Assembly: GCA_021018995.1 (NCBI GenBank)
Contig: CM037597.1
Span: 4,911,299-4,975,298 of the forward strand
Reading direction: 5' to 3'
Length of the DNA: 64,000 nucleotides
Source of the DNA: Chloranthus sessilifolius
Taxonomy: Eukaryota > Streptophyta > Magnoliopsida > Chloranthales > Chloranthaceae
Shown here piece by piece: positions 1-11,899 of this stretch. A program made the position numbers and the translations under genes. Below the pieces are notes generated by a model that was given only the letters and a program-made list of their open reading frames with translations, did no database searches and had not been told where the DNA came from. Position 1 is the stretch's first letter, and every line of letters starts with the position of its first letter.

Positions 1-61
1 TATGGGCGCTTGAACGTATCCCCATCTTAGCTCCTTCCTACAGTCGTTTATCTCTTTGATG

Positions 62-115
<54 letters not shown>

Positions 116-2588
116 CCACAGGCGACAGTTGAGATTAAAGTCGCACCTCAAGAATCAAGGATCACTATCATCCGCAAAGCCTTAAATGCAAGAGGACTAG
201 AAAACAATACAACCCATTTATTGGTGAAGCGAGTCACAAGTTTAGGGGAAAAAAATGCAAAACTATCAGAAGATGTCCGATTCTTGAAGAAAGAAGTGTC
301 TGATTTGAAGGTAAGGAAAAGAAGAAAAATATGGCGGGTTATTGATTTGTTAATCGTTTTTGTTGAAATCGAGAGTAAGTAATCATCTATTTTTTTATAA
401 ATTAGCAATCAAAGAAGGAAAATCCTATGGTATTTGGGTCCAAAGAGGAAGACGAACATACGAAAATGTCGAAGGAGAAAGTGCCAAAGGTAATACAAAA
501 GTTAACTTTGAGATACAAAATGATAGTAGAAGATGATCTAGTATAATATTATATCGTATGTTTTGATAAACAATGTTTTTCCAATTGGCTGGCTACTCAC
601 ATCCTAAACCACTAACTCGCGTATAAACAGGAACCAAAGATCAATACTCGTAGGGAGTCTAAGAGAACAGAGGAAAGAAATGCCAAATTCAGAGTCGAAG
701 GTATTAGCACAAACTAATTTTTATTAGTTACATCCCATTTTTGTCTTTAGAAATATTTGAAATGTAAAACTGGTCATATCCATAAAACAAGGTCAAGCAA
801 AAAAATTGAAACTAAGTCAGGAAAACAGCATATCGGAGAGTTTTCAAGACAGGGTAAAGAGAAGGAAAAAAATAATATCGAAGTCGAGAATGACGTAATC
901 GATTTGGCCAGTGATGCGGCCCAAGTGCCAGTAGATTATTCCACAAACCCAACCGTAGATGAATCCGGAAATGATAACGCACGCAACATCAACGAGGATT
1001 TGTTAAAGTCCTTCGAGTGCATAGGGAAACTGGTGTCAAAAAAATCATGTTGGTTGAGAACTCCATATCAAGCATATGACAGTCAAAGGGCAACTAAGAA
1101 ACAGATGAATGCAAAGGAGGTACCTAGTTTATACCTAGTTTATAAGTAGAAACATCGAAAAAGCGTGAATTTTATTTTATCTCTATGTGTTTGTAGCAAG
1201 TGGGGTATGAAAATCACACTGCTTGGAATTGATCTTGAAACAAAGTTGTCTCGTCCAGAAGTGACCAGAACAACCAATTAGTTATCATGTATTTGTCTTA
1301 TGAATGACTGCCTTTCAAATATTATGAATTATATTATGCTTAGCAAAAGTCGTAAAATTTTGTACAACCTCCTGATTAATCCGCATAAAGTATACTCCAA
1401 TAATGCCTCTCTTTATTACAACGGGCAAGTTCAACCGCTATCAGAGCTTCGGACGCTACATTCTCCGACGTGGTTATCAGGAGCGATATTGAAAGGGCCT
1501 AATTTATTGATCTGAACAATTTAAATATTCACTTCGTGTTTACTGAAATCTAATACGTCATTTTTATATGGATTGTCTAGCAGGTTATGGACGCGTATTT
1601 ATTTTTATTGAAGAAAAGAGAGGACAAATATAAGGATCAATTCATCAGGTGTCATTTTTTCCCTATGTGGTATCTTGTACATGTTATCGCGATCCCCTTC
1701 AAAGTTCTCCTTATGACTAAAATCACATTTAACACCATTTTTGTTCGTCCAGAGTTTGTTGCATAATGCCAACAAGGAATATAACAACTATTTGGTAATG
1801 AATACCACGACTACGGAATCGGATGGTTCGTTGCCAACAACAATAGTACTAAATTGCAACTTAATAAAATTTTCGGACCCAAAATGTGTTGGATATCAGA
1901 TTGCTAATGTCGAGAAGGTAATGTGTTTAGTTGGATTATATATGTACTAGTGTCAAGAATGTAAATGTATCTGTTCAATGTTATATATATGTACATTTCA
2001 TTTATGTAATTGACATATGTGATTTATCATAACAAGACATACCAATCGTTATGTGTAGATACACAGGGAGAGACCCAAACATTGGGCCTTGTTTATTATC
2101 AATTTGAAAGATAAGAGGGTTGAGGAACTTGACTCATTTACGTGTGACCCTCTTTTAAAGTATGAAGAAGAGATTACTATATTGGTAAGTTTTGATATCA
2201 TACGATATTATTGAACTTCCCATTATGATGCGTTAAATGAGGCTAACTATGTTTCTTTCCTCTGATTTAGAAGGACTTTCTCCCTTTGATATTGAGTCAT
2301 CTAGGGAATGACATGTTGGAATTGTGGACATGGCCGTGGTTGGGTCCTGAGGCCATTCCTAGGCAGACCAACGGTTGAGAATGTGGGATGTTTGTCCTCA
2401 AATATATCGATTACGCCTCTCGCGGTGCTACATATTCTTTAAATCAGGTTAATTTATAAAATTTTACTGTCCTTAGCGGTTTGTGTTTCTTCCCTAATTG
2501 ATTCATTACTTGATCTATACAGGCCGATATGATATACGTCAGGGGACGAGCGGCATTTAAGATAATTGTGGGCGTTGTTAAACCATAG
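1..2588 (+). pseudogene. Ulp1 (C48) protease-like gene, left-arm copy, 5'-truncated by window
   Basis: Exon-like blocks with GT-AG borders can be followed: 122-310 (63 codons, coiled-coil-like), 406-489, 631-700, 751-1119 (lysine-rich), about 1197-1283, about 1753-1919, 2059-2184, 2271-2447 and 2523-2588 (stop TAG). The last three are in phase and give a Ulp1-type cysteine-protease core: catalytic His in KHWALF, Asp in ELDS, and Cys (codon 2382-2384) in ECGMFVLKYI, the Q-x-NG-x-DCG motif region of C48 peptidases. An in-frame TGA at 2376-2378, directly before ECG, disables it. Proteins joining DUF1985 to a Ulp1 domain are typical of plant Ulp1-bearing Mutator-like (Kaonashi-type) and some CACTA elements. 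Phases of the 5' exons are not fully resolved, and the first 45 bases are the end of an upstream DUF1985-region exon. Confidence 0.8.
65..113. repeat. (TA)n microsatellite
   Basis: Uninterrupted TA dinucleotides lie in an intron of the left-arm Ulp1 gene. The right arm has only a short TA run at the matching place (about 8280-8290), so this is a post-duplication expansion and accounts for part of the length difference between arms. Confidence 0.97.
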
Positions 2589-2976
2589 GGAAATGGCCAA
2601 TACAGGTAAACATCTCAAGCATTATATAGAAAGAACTTCTAATAGTTCAAGTCGCTTAGGTCTTGGCTGAAACCATTGGAAGGTTGGAATGGTATATATA
2701 TGTATTTGTATGCATATTTTTACTTGAGGCCGAGTTTTTCCTCTATATTTATAGCTATAGTGCACAATAAAACAGGTAGATCAATTTTATAAGCAAAATA
2801 AAAGTAAACAATCCTATTACATTTCTACGCAAACTAGGCAATCCTATTACAAATGAAATAGACAAAATTGATAATTCCGACTACATAGATTTGTAACATA
2901 ATATTAGAAGTACTGGAGTGCATAACCAAAGGAATGAAGTTCACCTAATATATCAAACCCAAGCCCAACACTGATT

Positions 2977-3300
2977 TCAAGCATCATCACTACCAACAAA
3001 GGTATCGACTGACATCACATCATCTGAATCGCTATTGTTGACCTCTTCAATCAAGGAAAAAATGAGTTAAGTTCTCATTTTTTCCTTTGTTACAGCTCCA
3101 TCTACCGGAGGGGTGTCAATCGGGGGTAATTTTCGCTGAAGCCCTCCGGTGGTACATCATTCCCCGCTAGGTGGCGTGTGATGTACGCACAATTTCGCTT
3201 ATAGCAGTCGTATGACGTTCGACTATGTCCCGATGGTGGTCGAAAAGGTTATGGATTTCAGGGATATTTGCGCGGGGGTGAACCAAACTCCATCCGTGGA
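2977..3300 (-). pseudogene. Second conserved reading frame of the inverted repeat, left copy
   Basis: Convergent to the left Ulp1 gene. The minus strand ends in an acidic, Ser/Asp-rich tail (SDSDDVMSVDTFVGSDDA, stop at 2979-2977). The middle is shortened compared with the right arm, and a short snapback palindrome (3055-3085) sits at the break. The product is not recognised. It may be a second gene or a terminal exon of the same element family. Confidence 0.4.
3055..3085. repeat. Perfect short palindrome (snapback) in left arm only
   Basis: GGAAAAAATGAG, a 7-nt loop, then CTCATTTTTTCC. The right arm has only the CATTTTTTCC half at about 5310. This looks like a templated repair or foldback scar formed after the two arms separated. 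Confidence 0.75.
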
Positions 3301-3850
3301 GGGGAGAATAGATTGAGAACTATTTTCAGAAGACATTCAATTTATGTGAAGTAGGGATGCCTTAGTGGTGTTTGCGAGAGTTCTAGTCCATGTATTTATA
3401 GCAAAATCTGTTGAAGTCCCTCTCTTTTATTGACATTATAATAATCGTGTCCCTTGCGGACCCATTGTACAATTTGCCTCGATGGGACAATATGGTGTTG
3501 CAGTAGATGCGCCAACTCAAGTAGTATAGATTTCAAGTTCCGCATCTAATCACTTCCATCTGACATGACGGGAGCAAACGATGCTAGTAGACTTGCATCT
3601 GTGACCTCGCTGCTAGTAGACTTGCTTCTATCACATCGCCCTTAATTTTTAGATGGTCAATCTCTGATATAGATTTACTGTCCATTTCCCCTCATTCACC
3701 AGGCTGATACATTATATATTTTGTCTCCGTACCCTTTCCAGCTTGTATGAAGGTCTTGGACGGTACCCTTTCCAGCTTCACTAACGTGCATTGCTTGGAA
3801 AATTTTATTAGAAAATAGCAACAGAAAACATTTGTAAACTGCTCTTTTAA

Positions 3851-4430
3851 GTGAGCTGCTCTTTGCCTCATAGAACATCATTTGTTATTACATAATATGT
3901 AGAATATTGTCCCCTAAAGATCGATACATGCATCTAATGCAGCCCGTCTAGTCAATGATACTAATAATGACAGTATAAGTAGATCGTCATTTACGCAGAA
4001 CACGTCTTCAGATTGCCTAGAGATATCGACATATGGGGCTTACTACAAAACTCTCTAACTAACTCATTAGATGAGAAAGTCTTAAAATTGTAAGTTACGT
4101 GAGATATCCATGTTACAATTAAACCCCAGCGGACAATATTCAAAATAGGTCCTCTTTTCTACATATCACTTTACACTTAGGTTTAGATTTTTCCCTCCAA
4201 GTTCAATATCCCCTAAAGACATTTAGGACTATGAATACTATCTAAGCCCATGGTCTACAAAGTAGTTTTAGGCTCGACTATTAAAGAGCCAATCGCAATT
4301 TGACCCAAAGTAGGCTCGACCTAGTCTTACTATACACCCTACTTGATGGTAATATCTACTTCGGCAATCACAAACCAATGAAATTAGGTTTGGATATCAA
4401 ATGCAATATACTTGATGGACCTGCTCCAAA
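3851..4430. other. Spacer (loop) of the inverted repeat
   Basis: About 580 bases between the arms with no clear pairing and no coding signal that I recognise. Contains the centre of symmetry (about 4140). Confidence 0.7.
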
Positions 4431-5069
4431 TGGTATTACCAAAATATATGTTGTACAATGTTTTTTATTACTATTTTCTAATAAAATTTTCCAAGAAATG
4501 CACGTCAGTGAAGCTGGAAAGGGTACCGTCCAAGACCTTCATACAAGTTGGAAAGGGTACGGAGACAAATTATATACTATATCAAACCGACGAATGAGGG
4601 TAAATAGACAGTAAATCTATATCAGAGATTGGTCATCTAAAAATTAAGGGCGAAGTGACAGAAGTAAGTCAACTAGCAGCGAGGTCACAGATGCAGGTCT
4701 ACTAGCATCATCTGGTCTCGTCATGTCAGAAGGAAGTGATTAGAAGCAAGGATTGAAATCTATACAACTTGAGTTGGCGCATCTACCGCAGCACCATGTT
4801 GTCCCATCGCGTAGGCAAAAACTTATATCGAGGCGAATTGCATAATGAGTCTCCGCAAGGCACGTGATTATTATAATGTGTCAATAAAAGGGAGGGACTT
4901 CAACAAATTTTGCTATAAATACAAGGACTGGAACCCTCGCAAACACCACTAAGGCATCACTACTTTGCAGAAATTGAATGTTTTCTTAAAATAGCTCTGA
5001 CTCTATTCCCTCCCCTCCACGGATGAAGTTTGGTTCTCCCCCGTGTGAATATCCCCGAAATTCATGACC

Positions 5070-5394
5070 TTTTCGACCACCACCTAGACACAGTCGAACG
5101 TCATACGGCCGCTATCAGCGGAGTTGTGCGTACATCACACGCCAACTAGCGGGGAATGATGTACCACCAAAGGGCTCCGGCGAAAATTACCCACTTGTCC
5201 CAATTCACACCCTTCTAGTAGATGCAATTGTAGTTGCAGCTGAAAATGAAAGCGAGAAAGAGGAGCATCTTCAAGTACCGCCTGGTATGACAGTAGTGTC
5301 AATCGTCATTTTTTCCTCGACCGAAGATGTAGACAGTGACGATTCAAATGATGTGATGTCAATCGATACCTCTGTTGGTAGTGATGATATTTGA
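5070..5394 (+). CDS. Second conserved reading frame of the inverted repeat, right copy
   Basis: This frame is open for about 108 codons up to the stop at 5392-5394, while the left-arm copy has lost its middle. The end is strongly acidic (TEDVDSDDSNDVMSIDTSVG) with a Glu/Lys stretch (ENESEKEEHLQ) before it. No ATG in this frame is convincing: the ATG near 4995 (MKFGSPP) is separated from it by a stop. It is probably a 3' exon. Family unknown. The acidic tail resembles activation-type or interaction regions only in composition. Conservation in two diverged arms is the main reason to list it. Confidence 0.35.
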
Positions 5395-5788
5395 AATCAA
5401 TGTTGGGCCTGGGTATGATATATTAGGTGAACTTCATTCCTTTCGTTATGCACTCCAGTACTTCTAATATTGTGTTGCAGATTTATGTAGTCGGAATATC
5501 TATTTTGTACATTTCATTTGTAATAGGATTGCCTAGTTTGCATAGAAATGTAATAGAATTTCCTGCTTTTATTTTGCTTCTAACATTGATCTACCTGTTT
5601 ATTGTACCCTATAGCTATAAATATAGAGGAAAAACTCGGCCTCAAGTGAAAATATGCATACAAATACATATATACATATATATACCATTCCAACCTTCCA
5701 ATGGTTTCAGCCAGGACCAAAGTGATTTGAACTATTAAAAGTTCTTTCTATATAATGTTAGAGATGTATACCAGTATCGGCCTTTTCC

Positions 5789-8700
5789 CTATAGTTCAAC
5801 GATGCCCTCAATTATCTCAAATGCCGCTCATCCCCTGAAGCATATCATATCGTCCTGTATAGATCAAATATTGAAAGGGTCAATTAGGGAAGAAACACAA
5901 ACCACTAAGGACAATAAAATCTTATAAATTAACCTGATTTAAAAAATATGTAGCACCGCGAGAGGCATAATCGATATATTTGAGGACGAACATCCCACAG
6001 TCCCAACTGTTGATCTGCCTAGGAATGGCCACAGGACCCAACCACGACTATGTCCGCAATTCCAACATGTCATTCCCTAGATGACTAAATATCAAATGTA
6101 GAAAGTCATTCTATATCAGAAGAAACATGGTTAACCCCATTAACGCATCATAAAGGGAAGTTCAATAATATCTTATGATATCAAAACTTACCAATACAGT
6201 AATCTCTTCTTCATACTTTAAAAGAGGGTCACACGGAAATGAGTCAAGTACCTCAACCCTCTTATCTTTCAGATTGATAATAAACAAGGCCCAATGTCCA
6301 GGTCTCTCCCTATGTATGGGCATAAATATCTAAACATAACGACAAGTATGTCTTGTTATGATCAATCACATATGTCAATTACATAAATGAAATGTACATA
6401 TATATAACATTAAACAGATACATTTACATTCTCGACACTAGTACATATATAATCCAACTAAACACATTACCTTCTTGACACTAGTAATTTGATATTCGAC
6501 ACGTTTTGGGTCCGAAAATTTTATTAAGTTGCGACTTAGTACTAACGTTATTGGCAACGAACCATTCGATTCTATAGTCGTGTTATTCATTGCTAAATAG
6601 TTGATATATTCTTTGCTGACATTATACAACAAACCCTAGACGGACAAAAATCGTGTTAAATGTGATTTTAGTCATAAGGAGAACTTTGAAGGGGATCGAA
6701 TCGCGATAACACGTACGATATACCACGTGGGGAAAAAAATGACACTCGACGAATTAATCCTTGTATTTGTTCTCTCGTTTCTTCAATAAAAATAAATACG
6801 CACCCATAACCTGCTAGACAATCCATATAAAAATGACGATATGATATGCTAGACAATCCATATATTTAAATTGTTCAGATCAACAAATTAGGCTCTTTCA
6901 ATACCCCTCCTGATAACCACGTCGGAGAACGTAGCATCCAAAGCTCTGATAGCGGTAGAACTTGCCCCTTGTAATAAAGAGAGGCCTTATTCGAGTATAC
7001 TTCATGGGATTAATCAGGAGGTTGTATGAAATTCTCTGACTTTTGCTAAGCATAATATAATTCATAATGTTTAAAAGACAATCAAATAAGGCAGATACAT
7101 AATAACTAACTTGTCGTTCGTGTCACTCCAATACTGCTCAACAAGACAACTTTGTTCCAAGCTCAATTCTAGTTTAGCAGTGTGATTTTCATACCCCACT
7201 TGCTACAAACACATAGAGATAAAATAAAATTTATGCTTTTTCGATCTTTCTACTTATAAACTAGGTACCTCCTTTGCATTCATCTGTTTCTTAGTTACCC
7301 TTCAATTGTCATATGCTTGATATGGAGTTCTCAGCCAATATGACTTTTTTGGCACCCGTTTCCCTATCCACTCGAAGGACTTTAACAAATCCTCGTTAAT
7401 GTTGTGTGTGTTATCATTTCTGGATTCATCTACGGTTGGGTTTGTGGAATAATCTACTCGCACTTCATCCGCATCATTGGCCAAATTGATTACATCATTC
7501 TCAACTTCGGTATTATTTACTTCCCTCTCTTTATCCTGTCTTGAAAACTCTCCAATATGTTGTTTTCCTGACTTAGTTTCAATTTTTCTGCTTGACCCCA
7601 GTTTTATAATATGACCAGTTTTACATATCAAATATTTCTAAAGACAAAAAAAAGATGTAACTAAGAAAAATAAGTTTGTGCTAAATACCTTCGGCTTTGA
7701 ATTTGGCATTTCTTCCCTCTGTTCTCTTAGACTCCCTACGAGTATTGATCCTTGGTCCATGTTTTATACGCGAGTTACTGGTTTTGGATGTCAATAGTCA
7801 TCCGATTGGAAAACATTGTTCATCAAAACAGACGATATAATATTGGACTAGATCATCTTCTACTATCATTTTGTACCTCGAAATTCACTTTTGTATTACC
7901 TTTAGCACTTTCTCCTTCGAAATTTTCGTATGTTCGTCTTCCTCTTTGGGCCCAAATACCACATGATTTTCCTTCTTTGATTGCTAATTTATAAAAAAAA
8001 AAATAGATGATTTCTTACTCTCGATTTCAACGAGAACGATTAGCAAATCAATAACCCGCCATATTTTTCTTCTTTTCCTTAACCTTTAAATCGGACAATT
8101 CTTTTTCAAGAATTGGACATCCTCTAATAGTTTTGCATTTTTTTTCTATAAACTTGTGACTCGCTTCACCAACAAATGGGTTGTATTGTCTTCTAGTCCT
8201 CTTGCATTTAAGGCTTTGAAGATGACAGTGATTCTGGATTCCTGAGGTGTGATTTTAATCTCAACTGTCGCCTATGGAAATATATATATTACACCAAAGA
8301 GTTAAACTACTAATATATATTACACCAAAGAGCTAAACTACTATAAATCAAACACAAATACAGCAAGAATACGGCTATAGGGTTATAGGCCCTCTTATAT
8401 CAGCACTTCTCAACTCGCATTCGTACATTTCGCGTTTGAGCGGAACATATGCGGAATACCTCTGGTACCTTGGAATCCTCGATTGTAAGGAAGGAGCTAA
8501 GATGGGGATACTTTCAAGTGCCCATACCTCATTTAGAGTACGAGTTTCAAAAAACAACTATGCCGAGATTTTTCGCAAGCAACAACTAAAACTACCAAGC
8601 GTAAAAGTACTGAAGGGCGTATGCACAACCATTCAAATGAGTGTGATTTTTATATGTTTTAAACTTTTTCGAGCCATTTTTTAAACCTGTCAATAGTTCA

Positions 8701-9240
8701 TCGTATACAATCCTTCCCCATGCAATATTGTTGAATTCTCCAATGTCGTAAACCATGGTCTATGTTGATAGTCCGTTCTTTGTTTGGTATAAAAAAGGAC
8801 ACAAGAAAATACAACAAAGTCAGGCTTCTGAAGTCAACAAGGTTTTCTAAGGAATATAATTTCTAGAGAATATCCTCAATTTCGTTCCTCGCGATTTCTT
8901 CCTTCTTATTAAAATATTTACGGCAAAATAGTTTAACTTCATGTTCGCCGACTTTCTTATCAACTTTACTCTGTCTATCAACCACATCTAGGCCAGTAAT
9001 CACAGCCATTTCGTAGATTTGAAAACGTAAGCGCTTACTGCCTACGACAAACCATTCGTTTACAAAAACATACTTCTCAATCAAAAGATAAATGAGACTA
9101 CAACATGTGCATATATTGGCAAGCTTGAAAAGGGGTTCAAAGGATGTTGGCGTAAGGCTTCCTTCTTGAAATTTTGAGAGAATAAATAAAATGGTAGATT
9201 CTGCTTGGACTACGGGCACTATATTCATGAACACATTCAT
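5789..9240 (-). pseudogene. DUF1985 plus Ulp1 (C48) protease-like transposon gene, right-arm copy
   Basis: This is the fuller copy, read on the minus strand. Exon 9240-8863 carries the DUF1985 signature (WFVVGSKRLRFQIYEMAVITG, shortened here to RLRFQIYEMAVITGL). About 8775-8590 continues it with AWGRIVYDELL, and about 8560-8380 gives VWALESIPILAP, the usual end of this domain. The coiled-coil exon (about 8275-8085), lysine-rich exon (7631-7302) and Ulp1 exons follow as in the left arm. The active-site exon reads NSWDCGMFVLKYI with Cys at 5999-5997, so the DCG motif is intact. An in-frame TAG at 6050-6048, upstream of the motif, breaks this copy instead. The stop codon is at 5791-5789. Family knowledge points to a Ulp1-bearing Mutator-like element. 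No mudrA-type transposase or terminal repeats were found. Confidence 0.8.
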
Positions 9241-11568
9241 TCAAAGACATATATAACTGAGTAGTGCTAGAGTAAGTATACTAAGCGCAATAAATGACCA
9301 ACATATAATGTGGACAGAACATACCATTTTCTTTGACAATTGCCTATCTAAACAATGTATCCTACCAATCACTTATAGATTCTATTGTTGCTACCTAGTG
9401 CCTTAATACTAAAAGCACCGTTTGATTTCGAAACAACAGTTTTCCTAAGGAATCATATTTGAAAACCTGTGTTAAAAGATTGAACATGGACTAAAGACAT
9501 GGCTCATTAATTAAGAATCAATAGACAAGTAGTAGCAATGACGAAAATAAAAGCGATCTGAAAAAAAAAATTCACTAATTGTGTTTTTTAAGAAAGTCCC
9601 CGAACCCTTGTTCTTCTAAACGTACTGAAATGCATCATTTTAGGTAATATCTCGATAGAAGGTCGTTCGGAAAATATTTTGCTCCTAAATTTGAAGATTA
9701 GTTGAACAACAAGCACAATATAATGGTTATCTCATAGCAAAGGGTCCTTGCAAATTATGATCAAGGAACACATTACTTAAGCAAATAATAAAATATAATA
9801 AATATATGACATTGGTTTTGGATTTCTTTGGAATCAGATATGGTGTTCTTAATGTATTCCACTTGCAACATAGAAATTATTTTTTATCGCATATATAACT
9901 TCACATATATATGCTCCAATATCATAATGAAATATAGCAGATACGATAGGAAACTTCTACTATCAAAATAAAGACTAAAACAAAAACCCTCTGCATAGTT
10001 TTGTTTCTAGAACACTATCCTTGTGAATATAAGGTCAACATTAAACTCTTTTAACTCAGATTAGCATGATTATACTCCGCCAAAAATCATTCCACACACA
10101 AAATCTGAACTCTCCGAATACACCTTGAAAAATTATAGAGCCTAATAAATATAGATGGAACACTAGAGCCTAATATACCATAATTCTATAAAAACACATT
10201 GAAAAATTTCTCGCCCAGAACAGCTCCTCACCCTTATTTTTGGCTATGGCTATTCTTAAAATGTCACCTATATGTTTATATATGGTGGCAGGGATCGCAA
10301 TACGCTATAGTGATACCATGGTGTCACTACAGCAATGCCCTTACTACATTGTTCCTAATGTCGGTAATGACCCAGACCCACTATCTATAGTTTGGTGGAT
10401 AATAACCACAAATTGAAACATATGTTATTAAAAAAGATAAAAATGAAGACTCCAACAATGAATTTATAACATGAAACCTCCAAAATAACATGTTTATTAT
10501 AGCACTGTAAATCTCAACTAGTTATTTAAATGAAGACTCCAACAATGAATTGAAGGCATCATGTAACTAAATTTTGACTACATCTATGACCGCACAACCA
10601 CAAAATGAGTAGAGTTGGATCTGCAAACACCCATGATATTATACCAATGAAGCCAATATTGTAGACTGAGCACCATTATCTCATTCATTTTAACGAAAAA
10701 TATGCTTCTTAAACCTCAATTGGAGGGGCTTGCTCATGATTCGGGTGATAAAACTAGGTCTTCTTAAAGAGGGAAAAGGGACTAACATAAGGGGAAAAAA
10801 AGGGCAAAAAATGGGGGCATTACAAGTGAAGTGAATGTGAGAGAACCAGTTCCAAAAGGGCATTCTCTTGGACTGTCATTTGTTATTATTGCTAGAGCTA
10901 AAATTATGTATTACAATAATTGCAAGAGAGTCTGCTTTCACATTCAAATATCAAAACTCCCACAACCTTAATAAAAATTATTTTTACTTATCTATGCTTC
11001 TCTCAAGCACTTCATCAAACAATTTATGTGCACAACCTTAAAGTCATAATTATCACAATCAAAATATCATATCATCACTATACATGTTATCAACGTCGAG
11101 AAAGAAAATCGGGACTGGCAGACCCAACTCTTGCAATGCAGCTCCTCCAATGAGATAACGCCCATCTGGGTACATGGAATAAGACCCATGAATCTATTTC
11201 AACTACTCATTAACTCACTGCTACTACTGCTGCTCTGGAAAAGCTTTTTAAAAAAAGTTAAAAAAAGAAGAGAACCCAAAAAGCAAGAAAGCTTTATGAG
11301 CAGAAAACCTCCACTAAACAACAAAACATCAAACACCATCAATGCATACATGAAGAGGGTTTGGATTTGAGTACAAGAATCAATGCTTGTTGATAGTGGG
11401 AAACAGAAAGAACCACTGAGCCCAAGAATATTTTCATAAACACTTATTTATTTATTTATTGAATGGTGATGAAGGGTACACTACAAGTTTACATAATGGA
11501 AATCAACTACAAGTTCACAATAAATAAACATAAAAAGGGAATAATCAACAATCGATTTCATATTCATA
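9241..11568. other. Region without identifiable gene
   Basis: AT-rich sequence upstream (on the minus strand) of the DUF1985 exon. A possible further upstream exon with a GT donor lies near 9330-9420 on the minus strand. A minus-strand frame at 11175-11059 is open for 38 codons and reads smoothly (MYPDGRYLIGGAALQELGLP), but I do not recognise it and it lacks supporting exons. No terminal inverted repeat of the neighbouring element could be identified. Confidence 0.5.
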
Positions 11569-11844
11569 TTATACCAACCAACCTAGATTTGGGTTGTAGC
11601 AACAAAAAGTAAAAAAGCAAATGATCTCTACGTTGGTTTCAACGGCTTCTCCTGCACCGTCTTCGACCACGGCTTCTCTTGCAGCGTTTTCGATCGGGTT
11701 CAGAAAGTCGCTCTCCAGAAAAGAAAAATCAGTTTTTGGGATTTTATGCCGCAGGTCATCTCCCACAAGAGAAGAATCGAATGAATAGCTCTTTTGTTTA
11801 GGGGTTAGGCATCGTCGGTCGTCTCCTCCCACCTCCTTCACCAC
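11569..11844 (-). CDS. Unrecognised 91-aa reading frame
   Basis: The N-terminal two thirds are hydrophilic (Asp, Glu, Ser, Arg) and the end turns hydrophobic and aromatic. GC content of this stretch is higher than in its surroundings, as is common for plant first exons. No domain is recognised, and there is no clear splice partner downstream. It may be a first exon of a decayed gene or chance. Confidence 0.2.
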   Translation of the reverse strand: MVKEVGGDDRRCLTPKQKSYSFDSSLVGDDLRHKIPKTDFSFLESDFLNPIENAAREAVVEDGAGEAVETNVEIICFFTFCCYNPNLGWLV

Positions 11845-11899
11845 ATCGGGAATCTGTCATTTCGTAGTGGAACGGTAGGCGTTGGCATTCTCTCCGAGT

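Larger units (their letters stand above)
1..8525. repeat. Giant inverted repeat of a Ulp1-type element segment
   Basis: Bases 1 to about 3850 are the reverse complement, with scattered differences and small indels, of about 4430 to 8525. Anchor pairs: 1-43 with 8482-8524; the lysine-rich exon at 751-1119 with 7280-7640; the Ulp1 active-site exon at 2271-2447 with about 5940-6110; and 3720-3830 with 4470-4570. In one stretch of about 119 bases around the Ulp1 active site I count 11 differences, about 91% identity. The two copies sit tail to tail around a spacer of roughly 0.6 kb. The left arm runs off the window start, so the full arm is longer. Each arm carries the 3' part of a Ulp1-type gene and a second, convergent reading frame. 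A transcript through the locus could fold into a long hairpin. Confidence 0.93.

Noticed and set aside
148..408. 86-codon minus-strand frame
   Set aside because: Antisense to the coiled-coil exon at 122-310 and its intron. Shadow frame.
757..1149. A single-exon gene of 130 codons
   Set aside because: It is one exon of the multi-exon Ulp1-type pseudogene: an acceptor precedes it at 750, a donor lies at 1120, and it has an inverted counterpart at 7302-7631.
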